13,589 bases of DNA, taken from positions 1-13,589 of the forward strand of contig DDQV01000125.1 of the NCBI GenBank assembly GCA_002342785.1. The letters run 5' to 3'. The position numbers and the translations under genes are program-made. Each line of letters starts with the position of its first letter. Position 1 is the stretch's first letter. Source of the stretch: Fusobacteriaceae bacterium UBA2433 (GTDB lineage: Bacteria > Fusobacteriota > Fusobacteriia > Fusobacteriales > Fusobacteriaceae). The notes below the pieces were generated by a model. It did no database searches. It saw only the letters and a program-made list of their open reading frames with translations, and was not told the DNA's origin. Shown in pieces: positions 1-7,088 of the stretch.

Positions 1-884
1 AAGGAAAACCTCTTCTTATTATAGCAGAAGATATTGAAGGAGAAGTGTTAAATACACTTGTATTAAATAAATTAAAAGGAAATTTAAATGTAGTAGCAGT
101 AAAACCTCCTGCTTTTGGAGATAGAAGAGAAGCAATCTTAGAAGATATAGCACTTTTAACTGGGGGAACTTTAATCTCCGATGGAAAAGGAATGGATATA
201 TCAGATACTATAAGTCTTCATTTAGGAGGAGCAGTTAAGGTAAAAGTAACACAAGATAGTACTGTCATTATAGGAGGATTAGGAAATGATAAATTAATTT
301 CTTCAAGATTAAAACAATTAAAGATACAAATAAGTGAATCTACTTCTGAATATGACATAGAAAAATTGCAGGAACGTCTAGCAAAATTATCTGGTGGAGT
401 AGGTGTAATTCGTGTGGGAGCTAGGACTGAAACAGAATTAAAAGAAAAGAAATTGAGGATAGAGGATGCTCTAAATGCTACTAAAGCTGCAATTTTAGAG
501 GGAATAGTTCCTGGAGGAGGATCCGTATTGGTTGATCTATCTAAACAATTAAAAATTTTAGATTTAGGAGATTCGAAAGAAATAAAACAAGGAGTAGAGA
601 TAATAGTTAAATCACTTCTAGCTCCCCTGAGACAGATAGCAAAAAATGCTGGTTTTAATGGTGATGAAGTAGTAAAAAAAGTTATGGATTTAGATTCTAA
701 AATTGGATTTGATGCATTGACGTGCGAATATGTTGATATGGTAGAAAAAGGGATAATAGATCCAACTATGGTAACTAGATCTGCTATTCAAAGTGCAGCT
801 TCTATCTCGGCTCTCATCCTTACTACTGAAGTATTAGTAGGAGAAATTTTAAAAGAGGAACCACCTTTAATGCCTATGATGTAA
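1..884 (+). CDS. groEL: 60 kDa chaperonin GroEL, C-terminal part (5' end outside window)
   Basis: The reading frame is already open at the left edge (first full codon at position 3, reading GKPLLIIAEDIEGE) and gives 293 residues, about the last 54% of a normal ~540-residue GroEL, so the missing start is a window effect and not a truncation. It covers the rest of the apical domain (AVKPPAFGDRRE), the intermediate domain and the second equatorial half. Hallmarks seen: KLQERLAKLSGGVGVI, EDALNATKAA (holding the aspartate equivalent to E. coli Asp398 needed for ATP hydrolysis), the GGG turn in IVPGGGSVL, and IDPTMVTRSAIQ near the nucleotide pocket. GroEL forms the cytosolic folding ring with GroES, whose gene would normally be just upstream. 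The C-terminus is short (EEPPLMPMM) and lacks the glycine-methionine tail of many GroELs. The gene converges on the transporter operon and shares its terminator. Confidence 0.96.
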   Translation, partial: GKPLLIIAEDIEGEVLNTLVLNKLKGNLNVVAVKPPAFGDRREAILEDIALLTGGTLISDGKGMDISDTISLHLGGAVKVKVTQDSTVIIGGLGNDKLISSRLKQLKIQISESTSEYDIEKLQERLAKLSGGVGVIRVGARTETELKEKKLRIEDALNATKAAILEGIVPGGGSVLVDLSKQLKILDLGDSKEIKQGVEIIVKSLLAPLRQIAKNAGFNGDEVVKKVMDLDSKIGFDALTCEYVDMVEKGIIDPTMVTRSAIQSAASISALILTTEVLVGEILKEEPPLMPMM

Positions 885-907
885 AATATTTAAAAGATAA
901 AAATAAA

Positions 908-954
908 AGAAGACCTCAAAGTAAATTACTCTTTAGGTCTTCTCTTATTTTTTT
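908..954. terminator. Bidirectional rho-independent terminator between groEL and the ABC operon
   Basis: A perfect 9-bp outer stem (AGAAGACCT at 908-916 with AGGTCTTCT at 935-943) plus an inner 4-bp stem (918-921 with 931-934, one bulged base) encloses a 9-base loop. A T-rich run at 945-954 follows on the plus strand, ending groEL transcripts. The plus-strand A-rich tract at about 886-907 gives a T-rich tract on the minus strand, so the same hairpin can end the transporter operon. The right stem arm is inside the last codons of the minus-strand ATPase gene, whose stop codon is in the loop. Confidence 0.85.
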
Positions 955-1732
955 TACCTGGGATTGTGTCTAGAAGAGATCTTGTATAGGGATCTTTTGG
1001 GTTGTGATATAAATTTTCAGCTTTATCTATTTCTACAATCTTTCCTTCCTTCATAACTGCTATCCGATCACACATATAATAAACTACGTTTAAATCATGA
1101 GATATAAAAAGATAAGTTAGGCCCATCTTACTCTGAAGTTTTTTCATAAAATTTAATATTTGTGCTTGAACAGATACATCTAGAGCTGATACTGCTTCAT
1201 CTGCTATTATAAAATCTGGTTCACACATAAGAGCAGCTAAGATAGCAACTCTTTGTCTTTGTCCACCAGAAAGTTCATTGGGATATTTTTTTAAAAAACT
1301 TTCGTCAAACCCTGCAATATCTAACATCTCTAATATTTTTTCTTTTCTCTCATCTTTAGAGTATAGATTATGAATTATTAAAGGCTCCATTAAGATCCAT
1401 CCTATATTTTTTTTAGGATTTAAAGAGTGATAAGGATCTTGAAAGATCATTTGAATATTTTTTCTTATTTCTTTTATTTTTTTTCGGTTTTTTAATTTAT
1501 TAATATCTTGGCCTTTGTATAGGATCTCTCCACTATCAGCTTTTAAAAGTTTACTTATAAGATTTCCTGTTGTAGACTTTCCGCATCCTGATTCTCCTAC
1601 AAGACCAAATATTTCTCCTTTTTTTATATTAAAAGAAATATCGTCTACTGCTATTTTTGGATTTTTGAATTTAAAAATTTTAGAGCTTTTAAAACTTTTT
1701 TTTAAATTTTTAATTTCGAGTATATTTTCCAT
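926..1732 (-). CDS. Peptide-type ABC transporter, second ATP-binding subunit (OppF/DppF/NikE-like)
   Basis: A 268-residue cytoplasmic ATPase that pairs with the neighbouring OppD-like subunit to power uptake through the two permeases. Counting from ATG at 1732: Walker A GESGCGKST 46-54, Q-loop Gln98 (MIFQDP), signature LSGGQRQR 154-161, Walker B FIIADEA 174-180, D-loop SALD, switch His212 (ISHD). An in-frame GTG at 1741 would add three residues, but that GTG lies within TAGGTG, the likely ribosome binding site for the ATG, so the ATG is preferred. The protein stops soon after the PYTRSLLDTIPG segment and lacks the cysteine-containing C-terminal extension found in its partner and in long OppF proteins; the length matches short family members such as NikE. 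Last gene of the operon; its 3' codons overlap the terminator hairpin. The substrate cannot be read from the ATPase. Confidence 0.93.
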   Translation of the reverse strand: MENILEIKNLKKSFKSSKIFKFKNPKIAVDDISFNIKKGEIFGLVGESGCGKSTTGNLISKLLKADSGEILYKGQDINKLKNRKKIKEIRKNIQMIFQDPYHSLNPKKNIGWILMEPLIIHNLYSKDERKEKILEMLDIAGFDESFLKKYPNELSGGQRQRVAILAALMCEPDFIIADEAVSALDVSVQAQILNFMKKLQSKMGLTYLFISHDLNVVYYMCDRIAVMKEGKIVEIDKAENLYHNPKDPYTRSLLDTIPGKKNKRRPKE

Positions 1733-1744
1733 AATTTTCACCTA
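1730..1744 (-). promoter_or_regulatory. Stop/Shine-Dalgarno fusion at the OppD-OppF-like junction
   Basis: Read on the minus strand: TAG-GTG-AAAATT-ATG. The TAG is the stop of the upstream ATPase and its last bases start the AGGTG ribosome binding site of the next gene, six bases before the ATG. This decides the start at 1732 over the GTG at 1741 and predicts translational coupling. Confidence 0.7.
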
Positions 1745-2680
1745 TACATATAAACATCTAATTAGATGCTTATCTTCCCTTTCTAAAAGTTCTGGTAAAA
1801 TTTCATAACATTTTTTCGTTGCTATAGGACATCTTTTAGCAAAGGGGCAACCCTTGTTTCTCTCAGATAAAGAGGGGACTCTTCCTGGGATAGAGTAAAG
1901 ATCTTTTCCTTTATGTATTGGACTTGGAATAGCATCTAAAAGACATTTAGTGTATGGATGTTTTGCGTCTTCTAGTTTTTCTATGATCTCTACAATGTGA
2001 CCAGCATACATAATTGCTATTCTATGGCATAGATCTCCTACTAGATCTAAATCATGGGAGATAAAAAGAAGGGAATTATTTTTTTTTATATTTATTTCTT
2101 TTAACAGATCTATAATTTGAGCTTGTGTACTAACATCTAATGCAGTTGTAGGTTCGTCGGCAATTATTAATTTTGGCTCACACGCTATAGCGATGGCTAT
2201 AACTACTCTTTGTCTTTGCCCTCCTGAAAGTTCATGGGGAAATTTTTTATATGTTTCTTCTAAATCTTTTAAATTAACTTCCTTCATAAGTTTTAAAGTT
2301 TTTTCCTTTCTTTCTACTTTAGATAAAGATGTATGTATTTTTAAAACTTCACTTATTTGTTTTCCTACTCTGTGGAGGGGATTTAAAGCTGTAAGAGGTT
2401 CTTGAAAGATCATAGAGATCTCCTTTCCCCTGAGGTTAGTCATCTCTTTTTCAGAGATAGTTAAAATGTTTTTTCCTAAAAAATTAATCTCTCCACTGAA
2501 ACTTGCATTTTTTTTTAGGAGTCTAATAATAGATAGAGATGTAAGACTCTTTCCACAACCTGATTCTCCTACGAGACCCATGATCTCGCCTTTATTTACA
2601 AAAAATGAAAGATCATTGACAGCTTGTAATTTTGTTTTTTCATTAAAATATATATTTAAATTTTTAATTTCAATAGTCAT
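1742..2680 (-). CDS. Peptide-type ABC transporter, first ATP-binding subunit (OppD/DppD-like)
   Basis: A 312-residue ATPase of the peptide/nickel importer class. Motifs: Walker A GESGCGKS 38-45, Q-loop Gln93 (MIFQEP), signature LSGGQRQR 151-158, Walker B LIIADEP 171-177, switch His209 (ISHD). The C-terminal oligo_HPY-type extension (HPYTKCLLDAIPSPIH, then GCPFAKRCPIATKKC and RC near the end) carries four cysteines, Cys278, Cys284, Cys291 and Cys309, in the arrangement known to bind a [4Fe-4S] cluster in DppD-type ATPases; cluster binding here is inferred. The ATG at 2680 is preceded by AGGAG five bases away. It sits between the permease gene (8-base gap) and the second ATPase gene (9 bases from stop to the preferred ATG), clearly in one operon. 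Confidence 0.95.
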   Translation of the reverse strand: MTIEIKNLNIYFNEKTKLQAVNDLSFFVNKGEIMGLVGESGCGKSLTSLSIIRLLKKNASFSGEINFLGKNILTISEKEMTNLRGKEISMIFQEPLTALNPLHRVGKQISEVLKIHTSLSKVERKEKTLKLMKEVNLKDLEETYKKFPHELSGGQRQRVVIAIAIACEPKLIIADEPTTALDVSTQAQIIDLLKEINIKKNNSLLFISHDLDLVGDLCHRIAIMYAGHIVEIIEKLEDAKHPYTKCLLDAIPSPIHKGKDLYSIPGRVPSLSERNKGCPFAKRCPIATKKCYEILPELLEREDKHLIRCLYV

Positions 2681-2691
2681 AGATTCTCCTA
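2678..2691 (-). promoter_or_regulatory. Stop/Shine-Dalgarno fusion at the permease-ATPase junction
   Basis: Read on the minus strand: TAGGAGAATCTATG. The TAG ends the OppC-like permease and its AG begins the AGGAG site for the OppD-like ATPase. Confidence 0.75.
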
Positions 2692-3495
2692 TTTTTCTTG
2701 GTATCCTCTTAAAAAATCTCCTAGCATATTAAATGCTAAGACAGTTAAACTAATCATTATTCCTGGAGCTAGTGTATACCAGGGAGCTATCATAAAATAC
2801 ATTTGAGATTCACTGAGCATCCTTCCCCAACTAGGATTCGGTGCTTGAACTCCAAGTCCAAGGTAACTAAGAGCTGCTTCAGCTAAGATAGCATTAGAAA
2901 AACTCATAGTCACAGCTACTATTATTGGAGATATAACATTAGGTAAGATATGATGATATATAATTCTAAAATTAGAAGCACCTCTTACCTTTGCAGCTTT
3001 TATATATTCTAATTCTTTTTCTCGTAAAAATCCACTTCTAGTTATCCTAGAAAATGTAGGAATTGACATAATTCCAATGGCTATCATTGTATTTTCTATT
3101 CCAACTCCAAATACAGAGATAAACATGAGGGCAAATAAAATTCCTGGAAAAGCCATCATAGCATCTATTATTCTCATTATGATCTCATCTATCTTGCCAC
3201 CGAAATATCCAGAAATTGATCCTAAAAAAATTCCTATACTACTACCAATAACTACAGAGATAGAACCAACTAAAAAAGCTGTCTGAGATCCTTTCATGAG
3301 TCTACTAAGGATATCTCTTCCAAAATTATCAGTCCCTAAAAGAAATGAAAAACTTGGAGGGGAGAGTTTTAACTTGGTATTTATCTCGGTAACTGAATGT
3401 GGGAGATAAAAAAAACTTACTCCTAAAATAAGGAAAAGAAATATTAATATTCCTTTTCCTATTATGAAATTATAATCTTTAACTTTTATATCCAT
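2689..3495 (-). CDS. Peptide-type ABC transporter permease (OppC/DppC-like)
   Basis: A 268-residue inner-membrane permease. An N-terminal membrane segment (about residues 11-31) is followed by the DppC/OppC signature LGTDNFGRDILSR at 53-65, then about five further hydrophobic segments. The cytoplasmic EAA loop that docks onto the ATPases is at about 161-187 (EYIKAAKVRGASNFRIIYHH, then ILPN). The motif LSYLGLGVQAPNPSWG at 209-224 is also typical of the family. It pairs with the OppB-like permease encoded just upstream to form the translocation channel. The ATG at 3495 has AGGAG seven bases before it, overlapping the stop of the preceding gene. Length is normal for the short OppC/DppC class. 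Confidence 0.95.
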   Translation of the reverse strand: MDIKVKDYNFIIGKGILIFLFLILGVSFFYLPHSVTEINTKLKLSPPSFSFLLGTDNFGRDILSRLMKGSQTAFLVGSISVVIGSSIGIFLGSISGYFGGKIDEIIMRIIDAMMAFPGILFALMFISVFGVGIENTMIAIGIMSIPTFSRITRSGFLREKELEYIKAAKVRGASNFRIIYHHILPNVISPIIVAVTMSFSNAILAEAALSYLGLGVQAPNPSWGRMLSESQMYFMIAPWYTLAPGIMISLTVLAFNMLGDFLRGYQEK

Positions 3496-3507
3496 TTTAT
3501 TCTCCTA
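3493..3507 (-). promoter_or_regulatory. Stop/Shine-Dalgarno fusion between the two permease genes
   Basis: Read on the minus strand: TAGGAGAATAAAATG. The stop of the OppB-like gene is merged with the AGGAG of the OppC-like gene. Confidence 0.75.
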
Positions 3508-4440
3508 AATTGATATTCTGGGGTCTATAATTCTATATAGCATATCAATTAAAAAATTTATAATTACTACTACTGAAGCGATATAAGTTATGATAGCTTC
3601 GACTAATGGGATATCTCTTGTAGTTACTCCATTAATAAGTAGAGTTCCAATTCCTGGCAAATTAAATACTTGTTCAATTATTATAGCTCCTCCTAATACT
3701 CCTGCTGTTAACATACCAATTATTGTGATTAAAGGTATCAAAGCATTTTGAAGGATATGATAAAAATATATTTTATTAGTTGAAAGACCTTTGCTGTATG
3801 CTGTTCTCACATAATCTTTTTTTTGTTCCTCTAAGACTATATTTTTCATGTGTCTTGATACAACTGAGACTCTAGAGATAGCTAAGGCAAAAGCTGGCAA
3901 AGTAATTATCCTAATATATGAGATAGGATCCTCTGAAAAGGAGATATATTTCATAGAAAATAATTTAAATATTATTCCAAATATAATTAAAAATATCACT
4001 CCTAACCAAAATTCTGGAATAGCAAGACCCATTTGAGAAAATATAGATAAAATAGTTCCAAACTTAGTATTATTATATTTTGCATTTAAAATTCCAATTG
4101 GGATTCCTACAATGATTGCAATTAAAATTGCATAGATTCCTAAACTTAATGTAACAAATATTCTTTCACCTATGAGTTCTTTGATAGGTCTAGAAAATTG
4201 TATAGATTCTCCTAGATCTCCCTTTAATATGTTTTTTGCCCAATAGATATATTGTGTAGTGAGTGGTTTATCTAGCATTAGTTCTGTTCTTAGCATATCT
4301 ATTTGTTCCTGGGTGGCCTCGATTCCTAATTTTGAAAGTGCAGGGTCTCCAGGTATTATTTTAAATACTGAAAATGATATTACAGAAACAAAAAACAATG
4401 TAAAGATCATTATACAAATTCTTTTAATAAAATAAATCAT
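3505..4440 (-). CDS. Peptide-type ABC transporter permease (OppB/DppB-like)
   Basis: A 311-residue inner-membrane permease with six predicted membrane segments. The N-terminus MIYFIKRICIMIFTLFFVSV is the usual first helix, followed by IPGDPA at 29-34, a family hallmark, and the region LDKPLTTQYIYW. The EAA loop that contacts an ATPase is at about 205-236 (DYVRTAYSKGLSTNK, then HILQNALIPLI). GAIIIEQVFNLPGIG at 251-265 and a C-terminal DPRI, both common in DppB/OppB, are present. ATG at 4440 with AGGAG five bases upstream, merged with the stop of the binding-protein gene. It forms the channel with the OppC-like permease. Nothing in it fixes the substrate among dipeptides, oligopeptides, glutathione or nickel complexes. 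Confidence 0.95.
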   Translation of the reverse strand: MIYFIKRICIMIFTLFFVSVISFSVFKIIPGDPALSKLGIEATQEQIDMLRTELMLDKPLTTQYIYWAKNILKGDLGESIQFSRPIKELIGERIFVTLSLGIYAILIAIIVGIPIGILNAKYNNTKFGTILSIFSQMGLAIPEFWLGVIFLIIFGIIFKLFSMKYISFSEDPISYIRIITLPAFALAISRVSVVSRHMKNIVLEEQKKDYVRTAYSKGLSTNKIYFYHILQNALIPLITIIGMLTAGVLGGAIIIEQVFNLPGIGTLLINGVTTRDIPLVEAIITYIASVVVIINFLIDMLYRIIDPRISI

Positions 4441-4451
4441 ATCTTCTCCTA
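4438..4451 (-). promoter_or_regulatory. Stop/Shine-Dalgarno fusion between binding protein and permease
   Basis: Read on the minus strand: TAGGAGAAGATATG. The stop of the binding lipoprotein provides the first bases of the AGGAG used by the OppB-like gene. Confidence 0.75.
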
Positions 4452-5975
4452 TTTTATAAAATAAAGGGTAGAGAGATCTTGTACATAGATAGGATAAGAA
4501 GTATATCCTCTAAGATCTTTATTTAGAGCAATTATTCCTGATGGTGCCATTATATATATAACTGGAATATCTTTACCTAAGATCATTTGAGCTTCTTTAT
4601 ATAACTCTACTTTAATTTTTTCATCTGTAACTTGAGTAATTTTTTTCATAAGTGTATCATAATCTTTAGAACTATAGTTCATAAAATTTCTACTATGTGT
4701 ACTAATATAACGATTTAATATATCGTAGGGTTCGATCTTACCATCTAAAGCAATTATTGTTCCCTCATACTTTCTTCCTGCATAGATATCTTTTAACCAA
4801 GTTCCCCATTCTATTTCAGCTAAATTTGCTTTAATTCCTATTTTTTTAAGTTGTTCAGAAATAATTACTCCTGTATCAGTGTGAAAACGATAGTTTGTTG
4901 GGATACTTAAAGTAAATTCAAATCCATTTTCATATCCAGCTTCCTTTAGTAATTCTTTTGCTTTTTCTATATTATACTTGTAGATACCTTCAGTTTGAAT
5001 ATTATAATAGTTTTTCATAATAGGACTCATATTAGTTCCAATTGGTTTTCCTAAACCTGAATCTAATGTATCGATAATTTCTTGTTTATCTATTGCATAA
5101 GCCATAGCTTGTCTTACTCTAATATCATCAAATGGTTTCACTTTATTATTGAGAGCTAAGATTTGCATAAGATTTTGTTCGTTGACAACTATATTGTGAG
5201 TTTTTTCTAAAGTTGAAATATATGTAGAGCTAAGACGTGGATAGATATCTATCTCTCCTCTTTGAAGTGAAAGAATAGAACTTTGTTCATCTTTAATAAT
5301 TGAAAACTCAACTTTATCAATAGTTGGGATTCCATCTATCCAATAATCAGAAAATTTTTCCATAACAAGTTTTTGTCCTGGGAGATATTCTACAAACTTA
5401 AATGGTCCTGTACCAATGGGTGACTGCTCAATATCTTTTACATCTTTTGGAATGATAGCTGTAGTAAATTTACTTAAGATAGTTCCATCTACTTTTTTTA
5501 GTTCTATTGCAACAGTTTTTTCATCTATTTTTTTAATATTTTTAATATTTTTAATATTTTTAGATAATTCTTTTACAACAGAATTTCCTGGAAAATCACC
5601 ATTAATTCTAGTTAATGAAAATATAATATCTTCTATCTTTACATTTTTTCCATTGTGGAATTTTATTTTATCTCTCAATTTAAAAGTATATACTAGGTTA
5701 TCTTTTGATATCTCGTAAGATTCTGCTACAGCAGGTATTAGTTTACCCTCATTGTTTGGTTTTAATAATCCTTCAAATATATTGAACATGACTTCATAAG
5801 TTCCAGCAGATAATGCCTTATGTGGATCTAAAAAATCCATATCTTGTGAGATTCTAACTACAATCTCTCCACCTTCTACCTTGGTTTTTTGTTTATTTTC
5901 ACTGGCTAATTTTTCTTTTCCACAACCACTAACGATCAACATTAATATTGCCAATAAACTTATTATTTTTTTCAT
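4449..5975 (-). CDS. Peptide-type ABC transporter substrate-binding lipoprotein (SBP family 5)
   Basis: A 508-residue solute-binding protein that captures ligand in the periplasm and delivers it to the two permeases. Residues 1-18 are a lipoprotein signal (MKK, hydrophobic stretch, lipobox VSGC) with Cys18 as the lipidated residue. Mature-protein hallmarks of family 5: FLDPHKALSAGTYEVMFNIF at 48-67, YTFKLRDKIKFHNGK at 96-110 with the conserved FHNG turn, IGTGPFKFVEY, VRQAMAYAIDKQEI, and AKELLKEAGYENGF. The length is typical. A run of three KNI triplets (139-147) in a loop corresponds to a 9-bp DNA tandem repeat. The ATG at 5975 follows GGGGGAG by two bases. First gene of the operon, with its own promoter upstream. 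DppA-like, glutathione or other peptide ligands are all possible; the ligand is not readable from sequence. Confidence 0.95.
   Translation of the reverse strand: MKKIISLLAILMLIVSGCGKEKLASENKQKTKVEGGEIVVRISQDMDFLDPHKALSAGTYEVMFNIFEGLLKPNNEGKLIPAVAESYEISKDNLVYTFKLRDKIKFHNGKNVKIEDIIFSLTRINGDFPGNSVVKELSKNIKNIKNIKKIDEKTVAIELKKVDGTILSKFTTAIIPKDVKDIEQSPIGTGPFKFVEYLPGQKLVMEKFSDYWIDGIPTIDKVEFSIIKDEQSSILSLQRGEIDIYPRLSSTYISTLEKTHNIVVNEQNLMQILALNNKVKPFDDIRVRQAMAYAIDKQEIIDTLDSGLGKPIGTNMSPIMKNYYNIQTEGIYKYNIEKAKELLKEAGYENGFEFTLSIPTNYRFHTDTGVIISEQLKKIGIKANLAEIEWGTWLKDIYAGRKYEGTIIALDGKIEPYDILNRYISTHSRNFMNYSSKDYDTLMKKITQVTDEKIKVELYKEAQMILGKDIPVIYIMAPSGIIALNKDLRGYTSYPIYVQDLSTLYFIK
5531..5562 (-). repeat. In-frame 9-bp tandem repeat inside the binding-protein gene
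   Basis: The plus strand shows three full copies of TTTTAATAT (5531-5539, 5540-5548, 5549-5557) and a partial fourth. On the coding strand they encode Lys-Asn-Ile three times, followed by Lys-Lys-Ile. Because the unit is 9 bp, gain or loss of copies keeps the frame and only changes loop length. Confidence 0.85.
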
Positions 5976-6007
5976 AACTCCCCCTAGACAATTTAAACTT
6001 ATTTTTT

Positions 6008-6044
6008 TACTAACTAGTATTGTTTATTAAAATACTAGTTAGTA
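6008..6044. repeat. 14-bp perfect inverted repeat in the leader of the ABC operon
   Basis: Arms TACTAACTAGTATT (6008-6021) and AATACTAGTTAGTA (6031-6044) are exact complements with a 9-base spacer. It lies between the operon promoter and the first gene. On the minus-strand mRNA it is followed by A residues rather than U residues, so it is not a rho-independent terminator. A two-site operator or an mRNA hairpin are the likelier roles. The core ACTAACTAGT recurs at 6171-6180 inside the promoter. Confidence 0.8.
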
Positions 6045-6105
6045 GTTTATTCCTATAGATTTTTTTAAAGTATTATAATTTAAAATTTTTATTACTTAAC
6101 TTTAA

Positions 6106-6197
6106 TTAAAATCAAGGTTTTATAAATAGTTTTTCAAGAAATTTTTATTCTCAAGTTTACTTATAATACTACTAACTAGTTTTAAAATCAAGGTTTT
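6106..6197. repeat. 16-bp direct repeat upstream of the ABC operon
   Basis: TTAAAATCAAGGTTTT occurs at 6106-6121 and again, identically, at 6182-6197 (start-to-start 76 bp). The distal copy supplies the -35 hexamer (TTGATT on the minus strand) of the predicted operon promoter. The proximal copy has the same hexamer but only a poor -10 at the right distance. Confidence 0.8.
6163..6191 (-). promoter_or_regulatory. Predicted sigma70-type promoter of the ABC operon, with operator-like motif in the spacer
   Basis: On the minus strand, -35 TTGATT (6191-6186), an exact 17-bp spacer (6185-6169), and -10 TATTAT (6168-6163). The spacer contains ACTAGTTAGT, the same motif that forms the inverted repeat 130 bp further downstream, so a protein bound there would sit directly on the promoter. 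A second candidate -10 (TATAAT, 6077-6072) lies downstream without a convincing -35. This implies a leader of roughly 180 bases before the first gene. Confidence 0.6.
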
Positions 6198-6226
6198 TTC
6201 ATATATTATTATTGGAAATATAAATT

Positions 6227-7057
6227 CTAGAATTTATAGTGGACTCCTAATATATATTGAGTAGAATCACTAGAGTTAGAAGAACTACTAGCTACCTCTG
6301 TAAAATTATGATTAAACTTCACCGAAGTAGAAATTGAAAAATTATCTATTTGAAGTTTAAGTTGGTGAAACCATTGAAGGGAATTATCTGTTCCTGATGT
6401 ACCGTTCCAACTGTTGTTATATTTTTCAGATTCTTTAGCACCAAAAACATAATCTACCCATCCACTATATACAACTGACCAACCATTTTCAAATTTATAT
6501 AATGGAGCAAGATAAGCTACATTAAATAGGTATCCATCCCACTTATCTTCATTTGGTTTACCATATGATTTAGGAGCATATCTTCCGAAAAGATTTACTC
6601 TGATATAATCAAATTTTTCCAAATCAAAATAAGTTCCTATCCCTATTTGATGACGTCTAAGTCCACCTTTATAGTCTCCATTGTCGTAATCTAGTTGATA
6701 AGAAAGAAACCACTCATTGAATCTACCAATAGATAGATCTTTTCCTAAGAGTCCATCTAGAGATATACGAGGATTAAATTCCCCATAGATACTTGGCTTA
6801 ACTCCGTGCATATCACTATCATTTGAGTTTAAAATATCAAAAAAATCAGTGAACCAATATAGATCTAATAATTTATATCTGTGAAAACCCTCCATCTCAA
6901 CATAGATATCATCAACACTTCCCCTAGTTGAATCAGCTGAATTATTTCCTTCAAACAAACTCATTTGAACCATATTATAGTTCCACGGCTCATACTTTCC
7001 CATAGCAAGTTGACTAAAACAAACTATAGCCATAATAATCAATATTTTTTTCTTCAT
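6227..7057 (-). CDS. tsx: Tsx-like nucleoside-specific outer-membrane channel
   Basis: A 276-residue outer-membrane beta-barrel. Residues 1-20 form a signal peptide (MKKK, hydrophobic core, likely cleavage after AMG before KYEPW). The mature part has alternating aromatic/polar strands and ends in a terminal Phe (HYKF), the usual barrel-assembly signal. Blocks that match Tsx/OmpK: NPRISLDGLLGKDLSIGRFN at 95-114 followed by EW, and NEDKWDGYLFNVAYLAPLYK at 169-188, corresponding to the EPRFSIDKL...FKEW and NENEWDGYRF blocks of E. coli Tsx. Tsx lets nucleosides and deoxynucleosides diffuse across the outer membrane; substrate identity here is inferred. ATG at 7057 is preceded by AAGGTGG. It follows the CHR pair by 31 bases with no terminator between, so it may be on their transcript. 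It also shows that the host is a diderm. Confidence 0.85.
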   Translation of the reverse strand: MKKKILIIMAIVCFSQLAMGKYEPWNYNMVQMSLFEGNNSADSTRGSVDDIYVEMEGFHRYKLLDLYWFTDFFDILNSNDSDMHGVKPSIYGEFNPRISLDGLLGKDLSIGRFNEWFLSYQLDYDNGDYKGGLRRHQIGIGTYFDLEKFDYIRVNLFGRYAPKSYGKPNEDKWDGYLFNVAYLAPLYKFENGWSVVYSGWVDYVFGAKESEKYNNSWNGTSGTDNSLQWFHQLKLQIDNFSISTSVKFNHNFTEVASSSSNSSDSTQYILGVHYKF

Positions 7058-7088
7058 TTTTTCCCACCTTTTAAAATTTATTGTTTTG

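Noticed and set aside
1..884. GroEL as a truncated pseudogene with an internal GTG start at 45
   Set aside because: The frame is open back to the window edge with conserved GroEL sequence before that GTG, so the gene simply continues upstream.
1515..5718. Several open frames of 60-100 codons on the plus strand opposite the ABC operon
   Set aside because: They are antisense to well-supported genes, have no ribosome binding sites or recognisable domains, and arise from the composition of the opposite strand.
6008..6044. Inverted repeat as a rho-independent terminator or attenuator of the ABC operon
   Set aside because: The stem is AT-rich, and on the transcribed strand it is followed by a run of A, not U.
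6219..6238. 20-bp perfect palindrome TATAAATTCTAGAATTTATA across the stop codon of the Tsx-like gene
   Set aside because: It has no loop and no following T-run, so it is not a terminator; in a genome this AT-rich about one such palindrome per window of this size is expected by chance.
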